Position numbers and translations under genes: made by a program. Below the pieces are notes generated by a model that was not told where the DNA came from, did no database searches, and worked only from the letters and a program-made list of their open reading frames with translations. Of a DNA stretch of 18,594 bases, positions 1 to 8,200 are shown in pieces (positions within the stretch are counted from its first letter, which is position 1; every line of letters starts with the position of its first letter). The stretch comes from an uncultured Bacilli bacterium (GTDB taxonomy: Bacteria > Bacillota_I > Bacilli_A > RF39 > UBA660): positions 1 to 18,594 of the forward strand of contig CANPYQ010000014.1 in NCBI GenBank assembly GCA_947588865.1. The letters are read 5' to 3'.

Positions 1-70
1 CTATTAGTGCTATTATTGCTAGTATTACTATTACTGCTAATAGTTCTATAAGTGTAAATCCTTTCCTCAT
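1..70 (-). CDS. Prepilin-like protein, N-terminal 23 codons only (cut by window edge)
   Basis: Reading the minus strand from position 70 gives MRKGFTLIELLAVIVILAII, followed by ALI at the edge. This is the class III (type IV pilin) signal: a short basic leader, the G/F cleavage site, Glu at mature position 5 and then a hydrophobic helix. A prepilin peptidase would cut after Gly4. The start is supported by AAGGAGAGG six or so bases upstream and by a consensus promoter. The family covers type IV pilins, competence pseudopilins (ComGC type) and type II secretion pseudopilins; with only 23 residues these cannot be told apart. The rest of the gene lies to the left of the window. It forms a transcription unit separate from the upstream kinase gene, from which it is divided by a terminator. 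Confidence 0.85.
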   Translation of the reverse strand, partial: MRKGFTLIELLAVIVILAIIALI

Positions 71-105
71 ATAACCTCTCCTTTACTTACCTTATCTATA
101 TGTTT

Positions 106-135
106 ATTATAGCATTTAAATATAAATATAGTCAA
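106..135 (-). promoter_or_regulatory. Sigma-A-type promoter of the prepilin-like gene
   Basis: On the minus strand there is TTGACT (135-130), an 18-base spacer and TATAAT (111-106), preceded by TGC, which is an extended -10 element. The expected start of transcription is near 99, leaving a leader of about 30 bases before the ATG at 70. This is the closest match to consensus in the window. Confidence 0.8.
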
Positions 136-139
136 GATT

Positions 140-170
140 AAAAAAAATTAAGGTTAATATTCCTTAATTT
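140..170 (-). terminator. Rho-independent terminator after the histidine kinase
   Basis: On the minus strand, a perfect 9-bp stem (170-162 with 153-145), an 8-base loop, and a T run over 147-140. The stem begins on the first base of the kinase stop codon, and its T tract sits just upstream of the prepilin promoter, so the two genes are separate units. Confidence 0.85.
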
Positions 171-1399
171 TACTGATACAATGGCATTTCAAGTATAATT
201 TTAGTTCCTTTTCCATATTCTGATTCATATTCAATTTTTCCATTATGTGCTTCTACTATTTCATATATTAAAGGTACACCTAAACCGGATCCTCTCTTTT
301 TTGTTGTAAAAAATGGTTCCTTCATCTTAGTTAATACTTCGTTTGTCATTCCTTCTCCGTTATCCTCAATTATGATAATATATTTATTTTTTTTAATCTT
401 TGTTATTATATTTATTTCACCATTTTTTTCTTTTGGAACAGCTTCTATACTATTTTTTATTAAATTTATTAATACTTGACTTAATCTATTATAGTCTCCA
501 TTAATGTATATTTCATCATCTATAATATTCAAATTTAAATTTATTTTATTTTCATTGAGTAATGGATTCAATTTATTTAATGTATCTTCTATTAGCATAT
601 TAAAATCCATTATATCTAAGTCTAGATTATTCTTATTTATTAATAGGAAATCTTGTAATAATGTAAGTAATCTTTCTATTTCTGATTTTATTATTGGAAT
701 ATATCTTTTAACTTGATTATTATTATTTGTATTTAGCATATCTAAATATCCTTTGCAAACTGCAATTGGATTTTTTATTTCATGTGTTATTTTAAACAAA
801 GAAAGTCTAATTTGTTTTTCTTTTTGTAATTCTTTAAATGTAAGATGTGTTTGTATTATTGATTTTCCATTTTCATACATTAAACAAACTATATTTGTTA
901 TAAAGAAATAACTAATTATAACAAGCATTAACATCTCAGAATTATAATACATATTATTGTATACATATATCCATATATAGAATGTTAAACAACTAAATAT
1001 TATAAAAAGCTCTATAAATATTACATTATTTATTCTATTTATTTTTTTTAGTATATAAAGCATTGCAACTAATACATATACTATTAACAAAAATAAGATG
1101 TTATTAAATACATTTTTATACATTAAAATAATAGCAATTGAGAATATATTAGCTAGTATATAATTATCTTCTAAATAACATAATATAATTATAGAATTAA
1201 GTGCTAATACTGGTACTGTTATCGGACTATCAATTCCATAATTATAAATCAAAAAAAATGATGAAAATAATGTTAATTTAAAATACACCCTTTTAGATTT
1301 ATTATTTATATTTTTATTTGTAGCTAAATAAATTAAAAATAATAAAAGAGGAAAAGTAAGCAATATAACATCTAAAAATACTATTTTAAATAAATTCAT
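170..1399 (-). CDS. Membrane-bound orphan sensor histidine kinase
   Basis: 409 residues if it starts at 1399. That start follows GGTGAT by 4 bases; the longer frame to 1420 has no ribosome site. The first ~175 residues are five or six hydrophobic membrane segments with no evident extracellular sensor domain. The HisKA helix has HEIKNPIAVCKGYLDML with the phospho-acceptor His206. The ATPase domain shows an N-box (NLIKNSIEA, about 312-320), a G1 box DNGEGM (346-351) and a G2 box GSGLG (370-374), so all catalytic motifs are present. No response regulator lies beside it. The HEIKNP context recalls sporulation-type kinases such as KinB that feed a phosphorelay, but that is only a family resemblance. 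It lies 75 bases downstream of the EIIB-like gene on the same strand, behind a weak hairpin, so the two may be cotranscribed and functionally linked. Ligand and partner are unknown. Confidence 0.9.
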   Translation of the reverse strand: MNLFKIVFLDVILLTFPLLLFLIYLATNKNINNKSKRVYFKLTLFSSFFLIYNYGIDSPITVPVLALNSIIILCYLEDNYILANIFSIAIILMYKNVFNNILFLLIVYVLVAMLYILKKINRINNVIFIELFIIFSCLTFYIWIYVYNNMYYNSEMLMLVIISYFFITNIVCLMYENGKSIIQTHLTFKELQKEKQIRLSLFKITHEIKNPIAVCKGYLDMLNTNNNNQVKRYIPIIKSEIERLLTLLQDFLLINKNNLDLDIMDFNMLIEDTLNKLNPLLNENKINLNLNIIDDEIYINGDYNRLSQVLINLIKNSIEAVPKEKNGEINIITKIKKNKYIIIIEDNGEGMTNEVLTKMKEPFFTTKKRGSGLGVPLIYEIVEAHNGKIEYESEYGKGTKIILEMPLYQ

Positions 1400-1433
1400 T
1401 TGTATCACCATAATAATCATAATATATTTTTTT

Positions 1434-1453
1434 GTCGAATAATGTCGAATAAT
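1434..1453. repeat. Tandem 10-base repeat between kinase and EIIB-like gene
   Basis: GTCGAATAAT occurs twice back to back (1434-1443, 1444-1453). A looser third copy, GACGAATTAT, lies at 1464-1473 in the adjoining hairpin. The array is in the untranslated stretch before the kinase start. It could be an operator for a tandem-binding regulator or simple-sequence drift. Confidence 0.5.
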
Positions 1454-1454
1454 G

Positions 1455-1481
1455 AAAAAAAGTGACGAATTATATCACTTT
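1455..1481 (-). terminator. Weak terminator or attenuator after the EIIB-like gene
   Basis: On the minus strand AAAGTGA (1481-1475) pairs with TCACTTT (1465-1459) across a 9-base loop, followed by more T. The EIIB-like stop codon TGA lies in the stem. The short 7-bp, AT-rich stem suggests partial termination, which would let some transcripts reach the kinase. Confidence 0.55.
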
Positions 1482-1786
1482 AACTCATTTATATATTTTT
1501 TTATCTGTTTGGCACTGCTACCTAATATGATTTTTAGTTGATTATCTATTTCAACTATACCTTGTGCACCCATTCTTTGAATAGCTTCTTTATTTGCTTT
1601 TGATACATCTTTTAAATTAACTACAAACCTAGATTTATTAACTTCATAATCTATTACATTATCTTTACCACCTAAAAGCATTATCAATTTATTTGCTTCT
1701 AATTTAAAGTCTTTTTTCTTAGATCGTGTAATTGCGATTGCTATTACTAAACAAACTAAAATAATTATTATATATTCAATTCTCAA
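1475..1786 (-). CDS. Membrane-anchored EIIB-like domain lacking the phosphorylation Cys
   Basis: 103 residues with a TTG start at 1786, chosen because GGTGAT (1796-1791) stands 4 bases upstream; earlier starts in the frame have no ribosome site. One membrane helix (about 5-19) and a basic stretch RSKKK precede a domain that aligns without gaps to the EIIB domain of glucose-type PTS transporters. It matches LGGKDN (38-43), the DVSKAN region (60-65) and MGAQGIV (72-78), and ends at ILGSSAKQIKKYI. Where EIIB has the phosphocysteine motif CxTRLR, this protein reads NKSRFV (50-55): Cys becomes Asn50 and the second Arg becomes Val. It therefore should not accept phosphate. No EIIC, EIIA or sugar gene is nearby. 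A sensor, anchor or scaffold role is an inference. The next gene downstream is the histidine kinase. Confidence 0.8.
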   Translation of the reverse strand: MRIEYIIIILVCLVIAIAITRSKKKDFKLEANKLIMLLGGKDNVIDYEVNKSRFVVNLKDVSKANKEAIQRMGAQGIVEIDNQLKIILGSSAKQIKKYINELK

Positions 1787-1802
1787 ATTTATCACCAATA
1801 CA

Positions 1803-1808
1803 ATTATA
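1803..1808 (-). promoter_or_regulatory. -10 element for the EIIB-like gene
   Basis: TATAAT on the minus strand, about 17 bases before the TTG start at 1786. The corresponding -35 region (about 1826-1831) is TTTCTT, a poor match, so only the -10 box is supported. Confidence 0.4.
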
Positions 1809-1882
1809 CTATAATTTTAAAAAAAAAGAAATATTTTGTTATTTTAATTGTATAAATAAACGAAATAGTGTAAGATAATAAT

Positions 1883-1888
1883 GGTGAT
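1883..1888 (+). promoter_or_regulatory. GGTGAT ribosome site of the SEDS gene
   Basis: GGTGAT sits three bases before the ATG at 1892. It pairs with the 16S tail upstream of the usual CCUCC contact, which explains the short spacing. A possible promoter TTGTAT (1848-1853), 17 bases, TAAGAT (1871-1876) would place the transcript start on top of this site, so a promoter further upstream is more likely. Confidence 0.6.
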
Positions 1889-1891
1889 TAA

Positions 1892-3019
1892 ATGAAAAAT
1901 ACATCTAAATATAAAGTTGATATTGGTTTATTCTTGTGTATAGTTTTTTTTGCCATTATAAGTGTTGTAACTATTGGAAGTGCTGAAACATTATTACAAG
2001 AAAATAATCATTTAATAATAAGGCAAATCATTTGGTATTCAATAGGTTTTATAATTATTTATTTCATTATGTTTATTGGTAATCATTTTCTATATAAAAA
2101 TGCTTGGATTCTTTATATTATTGGTGTATTATCACTTATACTACTACTATTTTTTGGAACAACTATTAATGATGCAAAATGTTGGTTTAAAATACCAGGT
2201 ATTGGAAATATTCAACCTAGTGAATTTATGAAAATTATTCTCATAATAATACTTGGAAGATTAATAAATGATTTTAAGGAAAAATATAATAATCCAACTA
2301 TTAAACAAGAATTTATATTTTTATTAAAAGTATTTTTAGTTGTTGGAATACCTTCAGTACTAACATTTTTAGAGCCAGATACAGGTGTAGTATTAATCTA
2401 TCTACTTATTACTTTTGTAATGCTTTTTATATCTGGTATTAGATATAGATGGTTTATGCTAGTATTTGGTTTATTTATAACTGTTATAGGTTTTATTTTA
2501 ATTACATATTTTTTTAATAATGACCTATTTATAAAAATATTTGGCTCTTCTTTCTTCCTTAGAGTAGATAGACTATTAGATTGGTCAAATGGTAATGGAT
2601 ACCAACTTGAAAATGGAATTACCTCTATTGGAACTGGTGGGCTTTTGGGATATGGAATAAATAATACGCCAATATATTTCCCTGAACCACAAACTGACTT
2701 TATTTTTGCAGTCTTTTCAAATAATTTTGGCTTTATTGGATCACTTGGATTAATTGCATTAATTACATATTTTGATTTAAGACTTATTAAACTTGCAATA
2801 GAAAGTCCAAATAATATAAACAAATATATAATAAGTGGTATTATAGGTATGCTTATATATCAACAATTACAAAATATTGGAATGACTATTGGTATTATGC
2901 CTATTACAGGTATTACACTTCCATTTATAAGTTATGGAGGCTCTAGCTTACTTAGTTATATGATTATGGCAGGTATAATATTTAATATTTCAAATGAAAA
3001 TATAAGATATAGAAATTAA
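1892..3019 (+). CDS. SEDS-family peptidoglycan glycosyltransferase (FtsW/RodA/SpoVE)
   Basis: 375 residues, about ten hydrophobic membrane segments, normal length for the family. SEDS proteins polymerise lipid II into glycan strands at the membrane with a class B penicillin-binding protein. Visible signatures are QPSEFMKI (108-115), GNGYQLENGITSIGTGGLLG (234-253), PEPQTDFIFAV (264-274) with Asp269 at the position of the catalytic aspartate, and PFISYGGSSLLSYM near the C-terminus. The usual GARRW before the QPSE loop is changed to NDAKCW. FtsW (septum), RodA (side wall) and SpoVE (spore) cannot be separated safely from sequence alone. PEPQTDF differs from the PEAHTDF or PERHTDF of textbook FtsW and RodA. 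It is the only clear plus-strand protein gene here and has no penicillin-binding protein partner in the window. The nearby divisome genes sepF and divIVA are suggestive, not decisive. Confidence 0.9.
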   Translation: MKNTSKYKVDIGLFLCIVFFAIISVVTIGSAETLLQENNHLIIRQIIWYSIGFIIIYFIMFIGNHFLYKNAWILYIIGVLSLILLLFFGTTINDAKCWFKIPGIGNIQPSEFMKIILIIILGRLINDFKEKYNNPTIKQEFIFLLKVFLVVGIPSVLTFLEPDTGVVLIYLLITFVMLFISGIRYRWFMLVFGLFITVIGFILITYFFNNDLFIKIFGSSFFLRVDRLLDWSNGNGYQLENGITSIGTGGLLGYGINNTPIYFPEPQTDFIFAVFSNNFGFIGSLGLIALITYFDLRLIKLAIESPNNINKYIISGIIGMLIYQQLQNIGMTIGIMPITGITLPFISYGGSSLLSYMIMAGIIFNISNENIRYRN

Positions 3020-3020
3020 A

Positions 3021-3041
3021 AGCAGTAGTAACTACTGTTTT
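3021..3041. terminator. Shared terminator of the convergent SEDS and Fic genes
   Basis: CAGTAG (3023-3028), loop TAA, CTACTG (3032-3037), then TTTT on the plus strand; on the minus strand the same stem is followed by CTTTT. The Fic stop codon TAG is part of the stem and the SEDS stop is 3 bases away. The stem is short (6 bp) and T tracts are short, so efficiency is uncertain. Confidence 0.55.
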
Positions 3042-4165
3042 AAATTTAATCTTTTTATTTTCTGGTTATCTATTTCATATTTTGAATTATTAAGTTTAAA
3101 TACAAAATTATTATTATCTGAATTTATATATCCATTAGTAATTCTATCTTTTAATAATATATTTTTATCAAGTAATGGTACTATCATATAATTATATATA
3201 TCTTTTATAGATTTTTTATCATTATGGGTATTATAAAATCTAGCAAAATCTTTTACTGTAAGAAGACCTTTCATAGATAAAATATAATACATTGTCTGAT
3301 AGTCAACCGCAGTTAAATAAGAAGAACTTGATTTAATCATATCCATAATATATTCTTTTTCTAATTCAATCTTTACAGTGTTTAACATATAATTTATAAA
3401 AAATGTTAAATTGTCGTATTTTTTTACTTCTCTTATTATTTTATAATATAAACCTTTATTTAATGTAATTCCCCTATTAAAAATTATATATGGATAAACT
3501 TTATTATTTAATAAGTACCACATACTGGTCGTTCTTGAAGTCCTACCGTTAATATCATAATAAGGATGAATATTTACTAATTGAAAATGAATTACTTGTG
3601 ATTTTATAAAGTAATCTGTATTACATTCCAAATTATTATTGTCATTAATATAATTAAAATATTCTTCCATATATCTTTCTATATTTTTAGCATCTACTCC
3701 CATATCAGGTAAAATATCTAAATTATTACTAAAATATATGTATACAGGATTTTTCCTATAATAATTTCCCATATTTGAAATATCATGTTGTGTTAAAAGT
3801 TTTTTTGATAAAATTGAATATAATTTTTTTAAATTATCTTTATTTATCTCTTTATTTTCATAAATAAATTTATAACCTCTATATAAGTTTATTATTCTTT
3901 GTTCTTTTTCTTTATCATCTATTTTAAGTTTTCTGTTTAATATATCATATACAAGGCCTACATCATCTTTATATCCTTCAATTTCATTATTATATTTTAT
4001 TTCTTGTGAAAATAAAACATTTTTAGAAAATTTTTCACTATTCATGTATTCATTATCACTTAAAAATAACTCTAACTCATTTATATTTTCTTTTAATTTT
4101 TCTCTTATTAAATATAATCTTGAATTTTTTGTACTAAGAGGTAAATATTCACGTATTTCATTCAT
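3032..4165 (-). CDS. Fic-domain protein (predicted nucleotidyl transferase), class II type
   Basis: 377 residues. The Fic motif is HPYYDINGRTSR (200-211), matching HxFx(D/E)xN(G/K)RxxR: His200 as catalytic base, Asp204 for metal, Asn206 and Arg208 for phosphate binding. It reads DI where most members have DG. An N-terminal NNEIEG (59-64) occupies the place of the class II inhibitory helix (S/T)xxxE(G/N), with Glu63 as inhibitory glutamate and Asn at the Ser/Thr position. After the core, about 285-345 looks like the winged-helix tail common in Fic proteins. Fic enzymes usually transfer AMP from ATP to a protein hydroxyl; the target here is unknown. ATG at 4165 follows AAAGGA by 7 bases and overlaps the WG-repeat gene by 8 bases, so the pair is translationally coupled. 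The ordinary class II Fic (a self-limited AMPylator) is the simplest reading; a link to the WG protein is inference. Confidence 0.88.
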   Translation of the reverse strand: MNEIREYLPLSTKNSRLYLIREKLKENINELELFLSDNEYMNSEKFSKNVLFSQEIKYNNEIEGYKDDVGLVYDILNRKLKIDDKEKEQRIINLYRGYKFIYENKEINKDNLKKLYSILSKKLLTQHDISNMGNYYRKNPVYIYFSNNLDILPDMGVDAKNIERYMEEYFNYINDNNNLECNTDYFIKSQVIHFQLVNIHPYYDINGRTSRTTSMWYLLNNKVYPYIIFNRGITLNKGLYYKIIREVKKYDNLTFFINYMLNTVKIELEKEYIMDMIKSSSSYLTAVDYQTMYYILSMKGLLTVKDFARFYNTHNDKKSIKDIYNYMIVPLLDKNILLKDRITNGYINSDNNNFVFKLNNSKYEIDNQKIKRLNLKQ

Positions 4166-5096
4166 AATTTAGTCCTTTTAATTTATTTATTTCTAATTCT
4201 ATTTGTTCTAAATAATCATTAATATTATTTTTTATATCATATAATACATCTATTTTTTTCTGTAATAAATCTTCATAATCTTTTGCAATTATATTATATT
4301 CGGAGTCATCAAATCTTAACTTTGATATATAACCTAATCTTTGAATATTAAATGAAGTGTATTTTATATTCTTAACTAGTGTGCTTATAGAATCTTTATT
4401 GTAACTATTAAAACATATTTTTGTACGAATTTTTAATTGCTTTCCCTTTTTATTAAAAATCCTGATATCATGATCGGCTAATTTTACTATTAATAAATTA
4501 TTTATAAACTTTCTTTTTTCCATATTTGGATAAGGAATTATTTTGTTATTATTAATATCAAAATAGGAATATGTTTTATATCCAACTCCAGGATAAAAAT
4601 TTTCTTTAATAATTACATCATCTTGTATTTCTGAATTTTCTAATAAATTCTTATATTGATTTTTAGCTATCAAATTTAATTTTAATAATATTTTTTTTAA
4701 ATTATATATTTCTATGTTTTTATCTAAAGTATTAATCTTATTACCATTGATATCTATAATAATAGTTTCCTTATTATTTTTTACTACTGCATATCCTATT
4801 TCAAAATCAGTTGCAAATGCATAATTACAAGGTATAACTTCTTTAAATGTTTTATCTATATAACCATATAATCCGCTTTTATTTTGTACTATAGCCCTAT
4901 CATTATGAAAATTACCAACAAAATTATAATCATATAGTAAGGTTTCATATCCTGTACAATCTATATAACCACATAATTCATTATTGTGCTTAGTTGCGGC
5001 TAATCCCTCACTATAGTCTTCTATAAATCTGTAATCTTCACTATCAAATACAAGATTAATTCTAAAGTTTTCATAATCTTCAAATTGCAAATTCAT
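4158..5096 (-). CDS. WG-repeat protein, upstream partner of Fic
   Basis: 312 residues, no signal peptide or membrane helix. The first ~125 residues contain three WG/KWG-type repeats of about 34 residues, each built as F...G.A.V.N...YGYID..G..: approximately 24-58, 59-92 and 93-125. The clearest landmarks are CGYIDCTGY (42-50) and YGYIDKTFKEVIP (77-89); Tyr replaces the eponymous Trp. The middle is not recognised. The last ~45 residues (about 265-312) are charged and helical, likely a coiled coil. WG repeats are thought to be beta-rich binding modules without known enzymatic activity. GGTGAT three bases before ATG supports the start. The gene begins a two-gene unit with Fic. It may be a substrate, adaptor or inhibitor of Fic, which cannot be decided here. 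Confidence 0.75.
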   Translation of the reverse strand: MNLQFEDYENFRINLVFDSEDYRFIEDYSEGLAATKHNNELCGYIDCTGYETLLYDYNFVGNFHNDRAIVQNKSGLYGYIDKTFKEVIPCNYAFATDFEIGYAVVKNNKETIIIDINGNKINTLDKNIEIYNLKKILLKLNLIAKNQYKNLLENSEIQDDVIIKENFYPGVGYKTYSYFDINNNKIIPYPNMEKRKFINNLLIVKLADHDIRIFNKKGKQLKIRTKICFNSYNKDSISTLVKNIKYTSFNIQRLGYISKLRFDDSEYNIIAKDYEDLLQKKIDVLYDIKNNINDYLEQIELEINKLKGLNYE

Positions 5097-5115
5097 TACA
5101 TCACCCGATGTGCTT

Positions 5116-5143
5116 ATTATATCATATATTAAATTTTTTTCAA
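5116..5143 (-). promoter_or_regulatory. Promoter of the WG-repeat - Fic operon
   Basis: On the minus strand: TTGAAA (5143-5138), a 16-base spacer, TATAAT (5121-5116). Transcription would start near 5109, about a dozen bases before the ATG at 5096, leaving room for the GGTGAT site. Confidence 0.6.
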
Positions 5144-5176
5144 TATCAATAATATTAATGTTTTATAAATAGAATT

Positions 5177-5209
5177 AAAAAATTGAGAATTATTATTTCT
5201 CAATTTTTT
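5177..5209. terminator. Terminator of ileS
   Basis: A perfect 13-bp inverted repeat (5177-5189 with 5197-5209) around a 7-base loop, with A runs and T runs at both ends, so it can act in either direction. The last five ileS codons and the stop lie inside it. For the minus strand the T tract is 5182-5177. Confidence 0.8.
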
Positions 5210-8200
5210 CAACATCAATATATGTGGTATGTCCATTCAAATCAACCTCTTGGTTTAAATTAAATTTAACAATTATATCAATAGATAATGTTTCATTCTT
5301 TATAAATTCATTAAACTTATTTACTGCTTCAGTAACTTCATCATCACCATTGTAATATAAAATTATTCTATCAGCTATATCAAAATCTTTAGTCTTTCTT
5401 AAATTTTGAACTTTTGATACCATTTCACGGGCAATACCTTCCATAACTAAATCACTTGTAAGTTCAGTATTTAATATTATAAAGTTATTTGTGTCGGTTG
5501 CAACATTAAATCCTTCTTTAGAATCATTCTTTATATCTACCATGTTAAAATCAATATTATATTCTTTTCCACCTATAATCATATTTATTTTTTCGCCATT
5601 TTGTAGTTTATTTATGTCACTTGATGATAAGGAAAGTAGTTTTTCTCCATACTCTTTAATAAGTGGGCCAAATATCTTACCGACTTCTTTAAAATTTGGT
5701 TTAACAGTAAAGTTCATATAATCTTCTACATTTTTAATAAATTTAACTTCCTTAACATTTAACTCTTCTTTTATTAAATCAACCAAGTCACTTATCAATT
5801 TTTCATTTTTTATATCAAGTAATGCTTCACTTAAAGGTTGTCTAACTTTTATTTTAACATCTTCCCTTATATTTCTACCAAGACTTATCAAATCTCTTAC
5901 TAAATCCATCCTAGTTTCAATTTTTTCATTTATTAATTTCTCATCATATACTGGATAATTTTCTAAATGAACAGATTTCATACCCGTTAGTTTAGTATAA
6001 ATTTCTTCACTAATAAAAGGTGCGATAGGTGCGATAAGTTTACAAATACCAACTAATATATCATATGTTACTTTATACACTGCAAGTTTTGATGTATCAT
6101 TCTTGCTTGCCCAGAATCTTCTTCTGTTGCGTCTTATATACCAGTTAGATAAATCCTCAGCTACAAAATTTTGTATTTCTCTAGTTGTAACTGTAAGATC
6201 ATATTTATCCATAGCACTAGTTACATTTTTAACTAATTTGTTATATTTAGATATTAGCCATTTATCTATTTCTTCTAAATCTTTATAATCTATTTCATAT
6301 TCTTTTGGATCGATATTATCTATATTTGCATATAAACTAAAGAATGTGTAAGTATTTTTTAAAGTACTAAAGAATTTAGACTCAACCTCTTTAATTCCAT
6401 CTTCATCAAATCTAAGTGGTGTCCACACTGGTGATGCATATAACATATACCATCTAATTGCATCTGCACCATATTTTTTTAATACAGTAAATGGCTCAAC
6501 AGCATTACCTTTACTTTTATGCATTTTTTGGCCGTATTTATCTGTTATTAAATCATTTACAAGTACATTTTTATATGGACTTTTACCCATTATAAATGTC
6601 GATATTACAATTAATGAATAGAACCAACCTCTTGTTTGATCTATACCCTCACATATAAAATCTGCTGGAAATTGATTTTCAAAAAGATTTTTATTTTCAA
6701 ATGGATAATGATATTGAGCAAAAGGCATAGAACCTGAGTCAAACCAACAATCGATTACTTCTTTAACTCTAGACATCTTCTTGCCACATTTACTACATTT
6801 GATATGCACATCATCTACATAAGGTCTGTGAAGTTCTATAGTCTCATCTATATCTTCTATTGATTTTTCTACTAGTTCTTTCCTTGAACCTATCATTTCT
6901 TTGTGTCCACATTCACATTCCCATAAAGGAATTGGTGTACCCCAGTATCTATTTCTAGATATTGCCCAATCGTTTAAGTTTTCTAACCAATTACCAAATC
7001 TTTTTTCTCCCACATAATCTGGATACCAGTTTACAGTCTTATTAGCTTCTATTATTTTATCTTTAAAATCAGTTACTTTTATATAAAGACTAGGTTTAGA
7101 ATAATAAACAAGTGGTGTTTTACATCTCCAACAATGTGGGTAGTTGTGAACCATTTTTTGCTTTTTAAATATTTTATCCTGACTAGCTAAATACTTAATT
7201 ATTTCTATTTCAAGTTCACTGTCAACTACTAATCTACCTTCCCAAGGTCCTGCAGTATAGCATCCATTTTCATCTACTGGATTTAATACAGGTAAATCAT
7301 ATTTAAGTCCTACTTCATAATCATCTTGCCCAAAAGCAGGAGCTATATGTACTATACCAGTTCCATCTTCCATAGTAACATACTCATCACATGTTACATA
7401 AAACGCTTTTTTATTTACCTTTAAAATAGGCATATATTGTTCATACTCTAAGTATTCTAAATCTTTACCAATATATTCTTCTACTACTTCGAATTCATCA
7501 CCTAAAACTTTATTAGCAAGTTTCTCTGCGACTATAAAGTTATATCCTTTTGACAAACACTTTACATATCGTTCATTAGGATTTACACAAGCAGCAACAT
7601 TCGATATAAGTGTCCAAGGTGTCGTTGTCCAAATCAACAAATATGTATTATCTTGATTTTTTACTTTAAATGGAACTGTAACTGTATTTACTGTTATCTC
7701 TTTATATCCTTGAGCAACTTCGTGACTTGCAAGTCCTGTTCCACATCTAGGACAATATGGGAGTATTTTAAGACCATTATATATTAATCCTGCATCAAAG
7801 AATTTTTTTAATATCCACCATTCAGTTTCAATATAATTATTGTCATATGTTATATATGGATTTTTTAAATCTATAAACTGTCCCATTTTATTTGTAAAGT
7901 CCTTAAATGCTGTTTCATTTTTCCATACACTTTCTTTACACTTTTTGTTGAATTCTTTTATGCCATATTTTTCAATATCACCTTTACCATTAAATCCAAG
8001 TTCTTTTTCAACTTGAACTTCTACTGGAAGTCCATGTGTATCCCATCCTACTTTTCTAAGTACACGGTATCCCTTCATTGTTTTATATTTACAAAAAGTA
8101 TCTTTTAAAAGTTTGGCAAGCATATGATGGATTCCTGGCATTCCATTCGCAGTGGCTGGACCATCATAAAAAACAAAATCTTCGCATCCTTTTCTATTTT

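Noticed and set aside
2398..2823. Minus-strand open frame of 141 codons opposite the SEDS gene
   Set aside because: It is antisense to conserved SEDS motifs, its product resembles nothing known, and it has no ribosome site.
1475..5096. UGA read as Trp (Mycoplasma code)
   Set aside because: The EIIB-like and WG-repeat genes end at TGA at sensible positions and Trp is encoded by TGG throughout.
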